A DNA stretch of 64,000 nucleotides, taken from positions 1-64,000 of the forward strand of contig BBXU01002335.1 of the NCBI GenBank assembly GCA_001598975.1, read 5' to 3'. The translations under genes and the position numbers were made by a program. Shown piece after piece: positions 34,810 to 46,798 of this stretch. This DNA is from Parachlorella kessleri (Eukaryota; Chlorophyta; Trebouxiophyceae; Chlorellales; Chlorellaceae). Each line of letters starts with the position of its first letter. The first letter of the stretch is position 1. The notes beneath the pieces were generated by a model that did not search any database, was not told the DNA's origin, and saw only the letters and a list, made by a program, of their open reading frames with translations.

Positions 34810-37800
34810 CTACTGCTTTGGGTTGCCTCCTGGCGTTGCGCTGGTGCGCCCCAGGGCTGCGCTCACCCGCTCCAGGTTGGCCACTGCACGCTGCACGCCT
34901 GCGATGTGCTCCAGCAGCTCGGCACAGCTCTGCGAGAGGAGGGTTACCACTATTTCAACCACCGTTGAAGTACACAGCAACATTGCAATGTGCTCCAGCA
35001 GCTCGGCACGGCTCTGCGGGCAGGCAGGGAAGATGTGCCCTCACTTCAAGCAAGCTGGAAAGTACACAGGTGCATGGCTTGGTGTGCTCTGCTGTAAGTC
35101 TCCTGTAAGCTAACACGGTCCTCGCCAGGCATGCAGGCACCTCACCGTCCAACAAGTGGCTTCATTGCCCTTTGCCATACAAGACACCTGGCAGCTACAG
35201 CAGCACTCCCTCGCGTCCTGAGTCCATGCGCCGCCATGTCATTCCTCCACCCACTTACCCACACTAGACCCCCACCCACAACCGGGTTGTTCAATCCCAA
35301 TGAGAAGGGACTCTCCTGCTCTCCCCGCACCTCCCCGCACCTCCTCCGGCACCTTCCAGCGTCGTACATCCCACCTACCATCACAATGGCTGACAGCACA
35401 TCCTGGGTAACCCGGGTAACCCACCCCTGCCTCCGCTGGGACTCACCTCCTCCGGCACCTGCCAGCACCCTCCTTCCCACCCAGTATGCTGATAGCACCA
35501 CCTGGGCTACCCACCCCTGCCTCTGCCGGGACTCACCTCCTCCGGCACCTGTCCCGCCACCTCGTCTGCCGCCTGCTGCATGTCTCCCACCACCTGTTCC
35601 AGCTCCGCCACGTTTGCCTCCAAGTCCCCGGCAGGCGCGGCCGTGAGGGAGGTGCGGCGCAGGCTGACGGCCGACACCCGGGCCAGGGCCAGGTTTGCAG
35701 ACGCCCGGGCCAGGGAGGGCGTGGCTGAGACGCGCTGCAGCCTGTCCAGGGTGCTGAGCGCGTTGTCCACCTGCAGTGGCGAGGAGGGAGAGGAGTTGAC
35801 CAATCAGCAACCACTTCCCTGGTTTGTCGTGTACAACGCATATGACGGTGGGAGGAAAACAGCAGCGTGACGGGCGGGCCCTGGCGCAGCTGCAGCCCTT
35901 AACAAAATAAATTGGGTTTTTGTGTCACCAATCCCCACATGTGGACCGTGGCTGGGTGTATTGTTGACTTGAGCTGGCAGCACGCAGGTGCCAGCAGGGG
36001 CACCAAGAAGGGCTGCTTGGCGCTCTGGACTCTGTCTGAACCTTCACGTCGCGGGCCGAGTCACCGCAGCCATGCATCTGGTGGGGTTGGAGACCCCACG
36101 TAGCCTCAGCTTGAAATGCCACCACCCTCTCCCACCTCCTGTCCGCCTCCAGAGGCACACAAGATCGCGAGCAGTAGCACGGTTGTCAGCACGGGTGCTT
36201 TCCATTCAAGGGCCTCCCAGCCTGGGCCACCCACCCACCTTGTGCTCCACCAGCTTGGCCTCCACCCTGCCCGTCACCTCCTGCGCTGCCTTGTTGTCGG
36301 TGGGGGAGTGCGCCTCGCGGACGTTCACCAGCGCGGCGGTGCGGGCCTGCAGCCAACAATGGGTGCACCCGTGTTTCAGAATAGCGCGCGAAGCCTCCAC
36401 CACCAAAGCCGGGCACGGAGCGTGCAAGCCGTGCCTTACACAGCGGCTTTGCAGAGGGTGGTTGAAAAACTCACGCAGGCATCGAGGGCGCTGCTGTGTT
36501 GGCTGTGTTGGCTGGGGCCTGGCCATGCGCATGGCAGGGGCTGTCCCGTCAGACTGCGCCCAGCTAGCACAAAGGCTAGCCAAGGCATGATTTGCCAAGA
36601 GCCACTCCCCAAAAAGCCCAAAAACAGGAACAAATTTGGCCTCCTCACCTTGAAGATGTCGAACTTGTAGACAAAGTAGTAGGTAATCACCTTGAGGGCA
36701 TCCTGCAAGTGGGCAGTGCAAGCCACCCCATTCAGGGTTGGGGCACCATGCGACTGCACTGCTGGCACTTGGCTCAGCCACAATTCTCTGCTTGTCTCAC
36801 ATCACCACACGGCACTGCCAGATGACACATCACCCCACCAGTGCCCCATGCTGTCCAGCCCAGCGCCCTGGGCGAAAGCTGCAGCGCTTGCCTGAATGAA
36901 CCAGGCGATGATGCAGTAGATCCAGATCCACAGCGGCCACAGCTTGTAGTCGCCCTTAGTCAGCCCCTCCACCGGCACATCGTCCAGGGTGCCTGCGGAC
37001 AGCCAGAGGCAAAACATTTGCTAAGGACTTGGGCTGGCTGACGCTGGGTTGTAGAGTAAGTAAGACATGGACTGTGGGGTGCATGCAGCCGCCAGGTGCA
37101 CCTACCAATAGCATCACTACTACTAATCACTCATTTCCAAAGCTGAGGGGCAGCACTCATAGAAGCAACAAGATGCCATGGCCTGCTGTGGAGTGGGCCG
37201 AATCAAACATACCTTCCGGCCAGATACATGCCAGTGTTGTGGAGAGGCCCAGTGCCACCAGCGCCGCACTCATCAGCAGCTTGCCTGCACAACAGCAAAC
37301 TCAGGAGGTTGACGGCATGCGTGGGGTGCCATGCTGGTTGCAGGTCAACCTTCAGGTGCATGCGTTTGCTAATGGTGAAAAGCTATATCAACAAAGAGAA
37401 GGTAGACATGACGTGTACTGACAAGAGGTTGCTGAACCAGCCAGCGAAATTCCAGCATTGGTGTGCAGCTTGGCTTTCTACCAACTGAAGGGGCCACCAC
37501 TTCCACATGCTCGCTGCCCTGGTAGCAAATCATGCGCTGAAGGCACGTTTCTTGGAGTTCCCTGTGAATAAGAGGCCCCCTAGCAGGCCTTGCTGAGCTA
37601 TAACCAAGGATAGCCAGGGTCAGCTGCTTACACATCAGTCGTGGACCTCATTCTTGCAGAGGCTGTACACCCAGCGTACTGCGTGGCAAACCAGCGGCAG
37701 CTTGTCTGTGGTTTCGAACCGCAAATGACACTCTCTGGGGCCCCATGCTTGCCTGGGCGCTGGCTCCAAAAGGGCCCTGGGTTGGAGCGGGCCGAGAAGA

Positions 37801-40800
37801 GGGTGAGGAAGTCGGAGAGAGAGACCTTGAGATCTACAGCAGCGAGTGACCACAGCCAGGCATGTCCGTGCTGGGTGATGCAAGGACACGGGTGTGCATC
37901 GTACACTTGCAATGCAAAGCATGCATGCCGGGAAATAGGAAACCATGCAGCCCCACTCAAGCAAGGCGCTGCGCTGCTTGACCCACGGAGAGCCAAGAGC
38001 ATAGTCCAAGTTACGCCACTGCCAACGCGCCGCGGTGCGAAGTGTGAGAGTGCTCAAAACAGATCTTCATCCAGACAGGCAGTCACACTTGCAGCACACC
38101 AACCGTCCACAATTAGGTACAGAAGCCATAATACAAGCGTGAAACGGGCGTGGCACTCACAGATGGAACACACGATCTGGCCGTAGTTCATGGTGGGCAG
38201 GCCCCACTTCTGAAAGAGCGAGCCGGGGTGGTTGGACTTGAGGGCGCAGTTGAGGAAGAGGATGGAGGTGACCATGGACACCGACCCCAGCACCGCCGAC
38301 ACCAGGAAGAGCACTGCAGCAGCGGGCGCAGCAGGGGCAGCAGGGGTGGACGTTGGTGGGAAGGGCAGCAGGCAGGGCATGAGCTGCCGCAAGAGCTTAT
38401 GGGCGAGACATGCGCACCACGACTTGCTGCCTCGGGATCAGGTCTGTGTTGTTACTTGCTTTGCATGTGAACTAAACCAGGGGTTGGGGCCCCGGCCCTA
38501 GCTGGCTCCAGCTGTTGCCAGAGTCATGGTACACCCAGCGGCAGGGGCCCGGCTCTCACCTTTGAGGTTCCACTTCTCCGGGCGGGGGAGGGGATGACAT
38601 GGTCATACCCCACCGAGATCAGGGTGCCGTCGTTGAGCAGCGTGATGAGCATCAGCATCAGCACTGGCAGCTGGAAGAAAGAGGGGGCCTCCGGGCCTGC
38701 AGCACACAGACAGCACCTGTGCTCTCCCGGCCAGCCGCAGGGACCTCGCAGCCTCACAGTGCGATACTAGGCAGGCGGGCCTGTCAGTGTTAACAACCAA
38801 TGGTTCAGGTGGAGGTTACGTACCCCCTCTGCCCTTGGACGGTGGCTGCGCATTGCATTGTCAGACCGCGTGCAGCACCGTGCTTGGGTCTGCTGGAGCG
38901 GAAGTGTACGGAGGGTAACCAACCTACCATAGATCTGCTGGGGATCAAAGGCGAAAACAGAGATGAAGAAGAAGATGAGCAGCTGCAGGGTGGCGGCAAT
39001 ACGATCTGCACGGAGGGCGCGTAAGGGGGTGCGAAGCCATGGCTGTACAGTCCAAGGAACACCGCACTTGCAAGGGTGGCGGCGCCGCATGTTTTGCCTG
39101 ACCGAAGCAGTGCCAGTATGGCGCGACAGCAGGTGCAGGGTGCAGCGAACAAAAGAAGATACTGATACACCACAGCCGTTTAAATGCATGAAAGGTGCAC
39201 GCTGGTTCAGTGCCGTCTGCCTGGCTCAGCGCCACGTGGCACTCTTGCCGGGCGGCTCACAGTTGATGAAGTTCTTCACGCGCTGGAAGATGCAGCGGGC
39301 AATCACAATGGCGTGGATGACCACAGACAGGCCCGGCTGGGTCAGCACAATGTCCGCGGCAGCCCGGGCGGCATCCGTGGCACCTGCAGGTGGCACAGAG
39401 CCACACGCAATGCTTTGTGCAGTGCTGTCAATTACAGCGGATTGCAACCCCAAGAAAGAAACTGCATGGCACTTGTGACCAACTAGCCAACTAGGTGTCA
39501 GTGCAACAGTCCCATCTCTACAGCAAAAAGGTGCATGCTCCCCGGCCTACAGCTGTGCTCTGCGGGGCCCAGTCCGATACTCACCAGATACCGCGATGCC
39601 CACGTCGGCCCTCTTGAGCGCCGGGGCGTCATTCACGCCATCCCCGGTCATCCCCACCGCAAAGCCCTGCTGGCGGAGCGCCTCCACAATCAGGTACTTG
39701 TGCTCCGGGTACACCTGGGGCAGCAGTCAAAGCAGGGGCAGTGGGGGAAAAGAGATGAAGCAGGGAAGCTGGGGCAGAACGGCTGGCAGGAAATACGGTG
39801 CAACAGGCGCTGATAAAGCTTGACCAATTGTGTGTGTGTGCGTGCGTGCGCGCGGTACCCACCACAACGGGTCTCGCAACCCACATCACTCCCCCCATCA
39901 CTCCCCCTCCCTTCACCCCACCATCGGAAGTATCTGGGCTCCACAACTAAAACACCAGGGGCTCACTTGCGCAAAGCCATCGGCCTCCAGGATGAGATGA
40001 CCATACTTCTCGCCCAGGTCGCTGGGTATCTTGCCGTCCGCATCCATCTTGGGCAGGCCGTCGGCATTGGGGATGTTGGTGCCCTGCAGGAGGCAGGCAG
40101 GGCAGGTACCCCGATGTGCATGAGAAATAAATGACTCACGGCGTTGGTCAACACCTAGGTGACCGAGCCGTGCGACTTTCCCTGCAGGACCCACTTGCAG
40201 CCTGCCTGGGCACCAGCTACCATGCAGGCCACCCCCAACAGATACAAGCATGGCTCACGCACAGGGACTAATCAGTGCCGCTGAGCATGGCAACAGCACG
40301 CAGAGCGACCCCAGTCGGTCACGCTCACCAGGCCCAGTATGACTCACCAGGCCCAGCACGACTGACCCGGCCCAGCATGACTCACCAGGCCCAGCATGAC
40401 TCACCAGGCCCAGCATGACTCACCAGGCCCAGCATGACCCATCCGGCCCATCATGACTCACCAGGCCCAGCATGACCAACCCGGCCCAGCATGACTCACC
40501 AGGCCCAGCATGACCCACCAGCCCAGCATGACTCACCAGTCCCAGCATCCTGGCCATCTCCTTGGCAATCAGCACCTGGTCCCCCGTCACCATCTTCACG
40601 TCCACACCGTTCTCCAGGGCCTGCATGCATGCAGTGGAAAACAGGTAATGGATACGCCTTGGCATTAAGGGCACGGCCGCAGCCGTGCCTTGAGGCCTGC
40701 ATGCATGCGGAGCGGAAGAACATCCGCGCCTGTGGGCCTCAGGTGTGGTCAAAACCGTCGGTAGGCTACGGGGCGAGCACAAAAAATGGCCCAATCAAGG

Positions 40801-43800
40801 TGGTTGCCTGAGCCGGGCCTCATCCCCGCTAACCTCCCATAACTGGAATGCTGCCATGGCTAACCCTAGCTCCCTGCCTGCCCATGCACAGCTTTCCTGG
40901 AGGCAGGAGCAGCAGCAGCACCTGACCTGCTCAATGGTGTGCTTGGTGTCGGGCCGCGGAGGATCCAGGAAGGTCAGCATGCCCAGCACCTCCCACGTGT
41001 CCAGGTCACTGGCCAGCGTGCGGGCCACAGCCAGGGATCTGATACCACGGGTACCCAGCTCGTGCACCAGCGGCATGCAGGGCCAGTTCAGGCGTGGTGA
41101 TTGCCGCCAGTGCGCAGCACAGGGCTGTCAGAAAGTGGACTCCCAGAAAGTGGCACTCCCAGCAGAGGAGGGCATTGAAGAGGGCAAGTTATGAACCCTC
41201 GCTTGGCTTTGGGCACTGGGCTCACCTCCCAGTGCAGGGCTTGGCTATGGCAATGTGACTACAACATGCCCTTGGCGACACAGACGGCATTAATCTGCCC
41301 CTCAACAACGCACCAAGGCGCTGCGGCAGGGCCTGGCCATGCCAGCAAGGGAAGCAGAACAGCACCTCTACTGTTGCGTCACATCCACCGCACCTTGGTA
41401 TCTAGCTGGATCCACTTCTTGGTACCTACTCACCTCCCCTTCCATGGCCTCGCGGACGTGCTCGTTGCTAACCAGCTTGGCAATGATGTGGGGGGCGCCC
41501 TTGGTGACCTTGAACACCTTCCCATCCGGGCCCTTGAGCGTCTACAACACACTAACAGCACAAGTGACAGTGAATGCTCATCACACCCAACCTAGCCAGC
41601 ACTAAGACACCCTAGGCACATACTCCTGAGCTTCCTTGCTCTGTGCTTGTGTTACTGCCCTAGACACGGTGACCCGTCCCATCTTCACACTGTCCCAATG
41701 CTCCGCCACATGCATGCTAGGGTTCTGTCACCGTAGCGACACCCACGCTCTGCACAGCGGAGAGGCTCACTCACCGACTCGGTGCGCTTGATGGTGGGGT
41801 CAAAGGGCTGGTGGTCCAGCATCGTGTAGCCCTCCAGGGAGGCAAGGTCAGCCGCGCCCAATACCATGGTGTCGAGGGCATCCTTGGCAGGCTGCAGCAT
41901 CGATACCAGCAGGCTGTTAGGGCCGCGCTGAAGGTGCACTGTGTGGTGTGGGAATGGCAGTACGGAGGGTGAACTGTACTGACGCATGGTGGCGGCCTCC
42001 ATCCCACGGGGAGGGGAGGCGTCCCCATGCAGTATCCCCCACAGTACCAAGCCGCACAGCCACGCCAGCAGCACATCCCAAACAACTTGGGCTTGCAGGC
42101 TACTGTAGGGTCCGCAACCTGCACCCCGTGCAATTGCGGCATTTACTAGATTACGCCGCGGTGCGGCTGCTGAACAGGTGTACACCTACGACCACACACC
42201 TCCTTCCACTTGGTTGCAAGGGCGGCCGCCCTCAGCACGGACCCGCGGTCCTCCCCGATCGTGAAGATGGGGCAGTGGTCCTGCGGGCCACCAGGCACAT
42301 TGTAGGCGACATCAGCATTGTATGTATGAAGATGGTATGCAGCCTTCCGGCAGGTATGATCATCCTGCAAACCTTCTCGGCGCGCCATCAAATACATCGG
42401 ATGTGCTGATGTTATCTGGCATTGGTATTCCCGAGAGGCATGACCGACCTGCACGACCCTTCGCAAGCCCTCCACCTGTCAACCACTTGTCACACATCAC
42501 GCAGGTGTACTACTAGTACAGGCAGTACCCTCCCATGCATGTCTCCCCAAAGCTGGTATGCTGTTGGGTTGTGCTGCCCACACCTGGATGGCCATCTTGT
42601 TCATGGTCAGGGTGCCAGTCTTGTCCGAGCACAGCATGTTCATGCCAGCCATCTCCTCGATTGCCTACAAGCACACAGCCCAAACACAGCCCACTGACAG
42701 AAAGTATCCGAGCACCAAGTTTGAGGTTGGGGGCCACTTAGCTGCTGGTGAGCGCCTTTCATTCAACCAGTGCTCATGCCCAGCCATGCTGTCACAGCGT
42801 GCGTCTCACCTGCAGCCGTGTCACGATGGCCCCATGCACCGACAGCTGGCGAGAGCCCAGCGCCAGCGTGGTGGTGCACACAATCTCGATGGCAATCGGG
42901 ATTGACGCGACCTGCAGATGAGCGCAAGTACCCCATTACTGAACAGTCACAAGCCAACAGTGTATGGAGGAACAATACATGGTCGTCTCTCTGCCGCTCT
43001 TGCTTTCTGGAAGCCGCAGCAGGCTCTCAAAGCGCTTTTCACAGTGGGACCGCTGCCTCGCTCCAGGGAGCACCACCCACCACTTACCAGCAGCACGATG
43101 GTGAAGCTAAGCGCACTCTTGAAGTTCTCGCCCCGTGCCAGGAGGTAGATAAGCGCGGTGCCGCAGAGCAGAAGCGACATAGCCACCAGCACGAACATGA
43201 TCTGCAAAAAAGAAGGCAGCGCACGCAGCAGTCAACACGGCGTGATTGCTGGGTCATGGCAAAGAAAATGTCTGCAAGGTGGCAGGACTGATTTTGCTAT
43301 GCTGGTAATCGGTCTCGCTTTGCATGCTGCCGCTCTGTGGCATGACATGTTGGAACGGAGTACACCATATTGTAATCAGCAACGTCCCATTGGTGGTGGT
43401 TCAGCGTTGCAACTAGGCCTACTGAACAGTTGTGTTGCTCAAGGTCAACCACCAGCGCAAGGCCAGACCCCACCTTGAGCAAGATCTTCTGAAGATTGCC
43501 CAGGCCCTCCACCGCCTGCAGCAGGGTGGCGGTCTTGCCAAAAAAGGTCTGCGAGCCCGTGAACTCAACAGTGGACTCCACCTCACCTGCACCCACCACA
43601 CCCACGGCCAAGATTGAAAGGATCGAGCCGTGGGGCAGACCCTACCCACGAGCCGAGCAAGGGACCATCGGGCTAAAGAGAAGGACACCGAGCACGGTGA
43701 TTCAGTGGGTTCATGCGCAATCTGCCCTGCCCTGCGAGACTGGACCCCCTCTTGCGCCACGACCACCGCCGTTAGAGGCTCCTCTACAGTACCCACTCAC

Positions 43801-46125
43801 AAGCCAGCACAGCACTGGGCAAAGACAACAAGAAGCTCAAGAGCGGTGTCCCCCGTAGGCTGTATGTGGCCTGCCTGCCCTGCAAGCCGGCAGTTTGCCT
43901 GGTAGCCCGGCACGTCCCACCGCCCTCCTGCCCGCCTGCCTACCTCTCGTCACGGTGGAGCCCATCTTGGCACTGTCACCCTTGTACATGCTGACTGGCA
44001 GTGACTCGCCCGTCAGCGCTGACTGGTCCACCTCGATGCGGCCGTCGTTCACCTGCGGGCAGCCACCCAGCCGCACCCGCCCTGGTTAATACGCGCCCTG
44101 GTGTGACCCAGCTCCAGCACAAGTGCACAAGTGGCCACCCAGTGCAGAGTCATCAGCGAGGCAACGGTTCAAACAAGGGCCGAAAGGGACTACATAGGGG
44201 CGGGCGTGCTGCAGCAGCTTTAGCGCGGTTGCCAGCTCCCAGCGCCCAACCCACCACGCAGTCGGCAGGCACTGCGGCGCCAGCGGCCAGGAGAACCAGG
44301 TCCCCAGGCACCAGCAGTGCCGCGTCAGTCTGCTGCCACTTGCCGTCGCGCTTGACCGTGGCGACCGGCTTGAGGGACGCCTTGAGAGCAGCCACGGCAT
44401 CTGCACTTAGACAGCAAAGAGGTTTGCAACACATACATGTTTTGGCCGGCTAATTGTGGGGCCTGGTCTCTCACCTCATTCAACCCTTCACACTAGCTTT
44501 CCCAATCCATGCGCGGCACGGAAGATCCACATGCCCTTCTGGAGCGCTAGAGTTGCCGCAGACTGTCTGCCTTGGCATTGCAATTTTCAACCCTAATCCC
44601 CCAGTTTCAGCAGCCTGCAGAGCTGCTAGGGGGCTTTCACTGCACCTGCGGCCTTCACTGTCTCATACCTGCATATGCCAGCAGCAGCGCTCGTTTCAAA
44701 TTCACCTATGAGACTTGATAGCAGGACAACTTCACCAGCGTATATCACTAGCATCTTTGGGCGTTGGCACACAGACACAGGCAAGTCAATGTCACCATCA
44801 GGCATGTGTGCCGCAGAGTCACTGCTTACCAGCCCAGGGTGGCATTGCCAAACTGGATTCCCAACAAGATTCCTGCAAGCCACCACTTCCCAGGAGGTGA
44901 GCCTCTATGTGTAGATCGTCAACCGTGCAAGCATGGATGCCCCAACAAGCTCAGGGGCCTGGCCAGTGACACTTACCAGCATCGATAAAGTTTTGAATCG
45001 CAAACTCAACCACAATCGCAATCCCTGCAAGTAAACATCAACCGCTGCTCACCGCAGCCTGAGCAGGGGGGATGTGCAGCAGCAGGCCCCACAAGATGGC
45101 ACCCAGAATTTGGGCATTACAGACTCGCCCTGGGAAGACATGTCTATAGGGCCTGCCGGACTGTTTCCAACTTACATATCATAATGGGCATGGGTCCCCA
45201 GAGCTGCAGGCAAAAATGTGAGAAAGTTGGGCAACAAGGACACTTGGCACTGTAACTAGCCAAGGGCGTGGGTGACAGCGCTGGCAGCAGGGCCCATATG
45301 TTACTGTGAGGCCATGTGCTGGCTACCAACTTACGCATCGGAGGTAGACTAGCCACCTGCATGACAGGCAAGGCTTCAGGTAAGGGCTTGGCCTGCTTGG
45401 GGTAGCTTTCTTACACTCTGCAGGCTAGTGTGGCTGAGCGAGTTCACTTGAACTCTACACAATGCTGCCCCTAGAAATGACTGGTCGTAGCGGTGAGGAG
45501 AGGGCGGAAGTCGGCATGTGTCCCGCTTCTGGGTTCGTAACAACACATTGTCATGGTGCAGGATCAAGAGGACGCTTTCAATTGTAGGGGTTTGAGGCGA
45601 GCAAGGATGTAGTGTGACTTCACTTGGCTGTGCTTCCCGCTTAACTCTGCTCCTGGTAAAGCTGTAAGGCTGCACTAGCTGCCTGGGGGTATACAGCAGA
45701 GGCACCAACCCACCCTTGGCTCACTTTGGGGTGGTCTTCTCCTGCAACTCGTTTCGCCCATACTTGGCGAGCAAAGCTTCAGCCTCTGCAGCAGCGTGTT
45801 GCAGGTTTCTCCAGTCAGTGCCTGGGAACCTTCCCCAAGCTCAAGAGGTCCCTAACGCCGCGTTCGACGCATCTCGTGCTTTGATGCCCTGCTCTCCAGG
45901 CCCCAACCTGATCTTAGGCAGACTGACAGGTAACCCAGGCGATCTTCACTTGCCCGAGCTGGAGAGGCCGTGAGAATACGTCCATGATGCGTCCTTCCTG
46001 TCAGTGTGCTCCTCCTCGCCGGCTTCTGAACCCTCTTTGTCTAAAGACTTTTCGAGATGCACTTTCTGCAGATCTTTCACACTGTCTTCGGGCACTGCAT
46101 GCTGCAATTCAACCTCCCGGTCCAT
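34810..46125 (-). CDS. P3A-type plasma-membrane H+-ATPase
   Basis: More than 20 exons span 11 kb. All P-type ATPase signatures are visible: [14 protein letters not shown] (actuator, 43950-44055), [14 protein letters not shown] (phosphorylated Asp, near 42610-42640), [29 protein letters not shown] and [21 protein letters not shown] (39590-39720). Membrane segments match proton pumps ([37 protein letters not shown]). It should export protons at the plasma membrane and energise uptake. Exon 1 (45954-46125) starts [15 protein letters not shown] and appears to end at a GC donor. Early exons include microexons of 22 (45335-45356), 28 (45176-45203) and 23 bases (44646-44668). The C-terminus is long, helical and coiled-coil-like and ends [12 protein letters not shown]. 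The land-plant C-terminal YTV 14-3-3 site is absent, so regulation must differ. Two introns contain duplicated donors and the last a duplicated acceptor. It is convergent with BOP1 and divergent from the DUF4864-like gene. Confidence 0.93.
34890..35020 (-). repeat. In-frame duplication of the last 3' splice site of the H+-ATPase
   Basis: The last exon begins at 34929 ([11 protein letters not shown]). A copy of its acceptor and first 33 bases begins at 35013 ([11 protein letters not shown]), with two differences in the first 30 bases. The offset is 84 bases, 28 codons, with no stop between, and the upstream exon ends in phase 0. Using the upstream acceptor adds 28 residues with a hydrophobic stretch (VVEIVVTLL). 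Confidence 0.88.
35330..35560 (-). repeat. Tandem copies of an exon end and 5' splice site in the H+-ATPase
   Basis: The exon ending GQVPEE stops at a GTGAGT donor near 35533. The same exon-end-plus-donor sequence recurs 90 bases into the intron (near 35443) and again, more decayed, near 35345. The flanking sequence is also repeated (stretches reading CACCCCTGCCTC on the plus strand). Reading through the first donor meets a TAG within a dozen codons, so the downstream donors would yield a truncated protein unless frame is otherwise restored. Confidence 0.8.
40322..40548 (-). repeat. 19-base minisatellite built from a 5' splice site (H+-ATPase intron)
   Basis: About twelve units of 19 bases (minus-strand unit ATGCTGGGCCTGGTGAGTC; one unit has 18) run directly out of the exon that ends ARMLGL at 40537. 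The exon's last bases plus its donor are themselves the first unit. At least seven other units keep a GTGAG donor core, giving a ladder of alternative donors spaced 19 bases apart. Confidence 0.92.
44646..45356 (-). other. Microexon cluster in the H+-ATPase 5' region
   Basis: Exons of 22 bases (45335-45356, WLVYLRC), 28 bases (45176-45203, LWGPMPIMI), about 46 bases (near 44981-45026, [15 protein letters not shown]), one near 44840-44876 and one of 23 bases (44646-44668, YETVKAA) join in phase to reconstruct a continuous conserved stretch of the proton-pump family. All have GT-AG borders. Confidence 0.82.
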
Positions 46126-46798
46126 GTTCGTGACGCAACTTATGCAAACCCCAAGGTGGCGGCAGCTCAGCTGTGTAGGACAGAGCAAAGGTGTTGGTAC
46201 CAAGTAGGACCCTAAAGCAGGGAGACGGCCCTCGGCACGGGGTGGACGGCGTTACAGAACGTGCTTGCTGAGTCACAGGGCGCAAAAACCCGACTCTTAG
46301 TAAAATCTTGCCAGTCTTTTGCAGAGAGAGACCAAGCGGGCCAAGCAGCCACGGCTGGGGTTGTATCCTTTTGCAGGTGTGCCTGTGATGTTTATGACTT
46401 CGAGCACAACGACAAGCACAAATCATGTTGACCAGGTCCTCATTCCTACGGTTTGCAGAAGTCAAGGTGAGTTGTGGTTAACCCAAAAACCATACGGTTT
46501 AACTCCTTGAGTAACTGGCAGTATTGCCTTGTTACGGGGATGATTTCTCGGAGAAGAACTACCCTCGCCCCGTAGGTGCACTGCGCGGTGCCAAGGCAGT
46601 GGTTGGTGCAGCCATGCCTAGCCCAGTTGGCCCATTAGTATATCTGGACTGAATCAGAGATGGAGGAGAGGCAAGGCATAGTGTTGGCCTGACAGCGGGA
46701 AAACAGAGAGCAGCGCCAGCGCCACCCTTTCTGAAATCAAAGCTGAAGTTTTCCCTTCAGTCCAAGGAGTCCGATCGGTCAAGTGACAGCACTGGGTG
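46126..46798. promoter_or_regulatory. Divergent promoter region (H+-ATPase / DUF4864-like gene)
   Basis: The two start codons face apart across 673 bases. No named promoter element was recognised. Open frames here (for example 46319-46510) have no domain. Confidence 0.45.
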
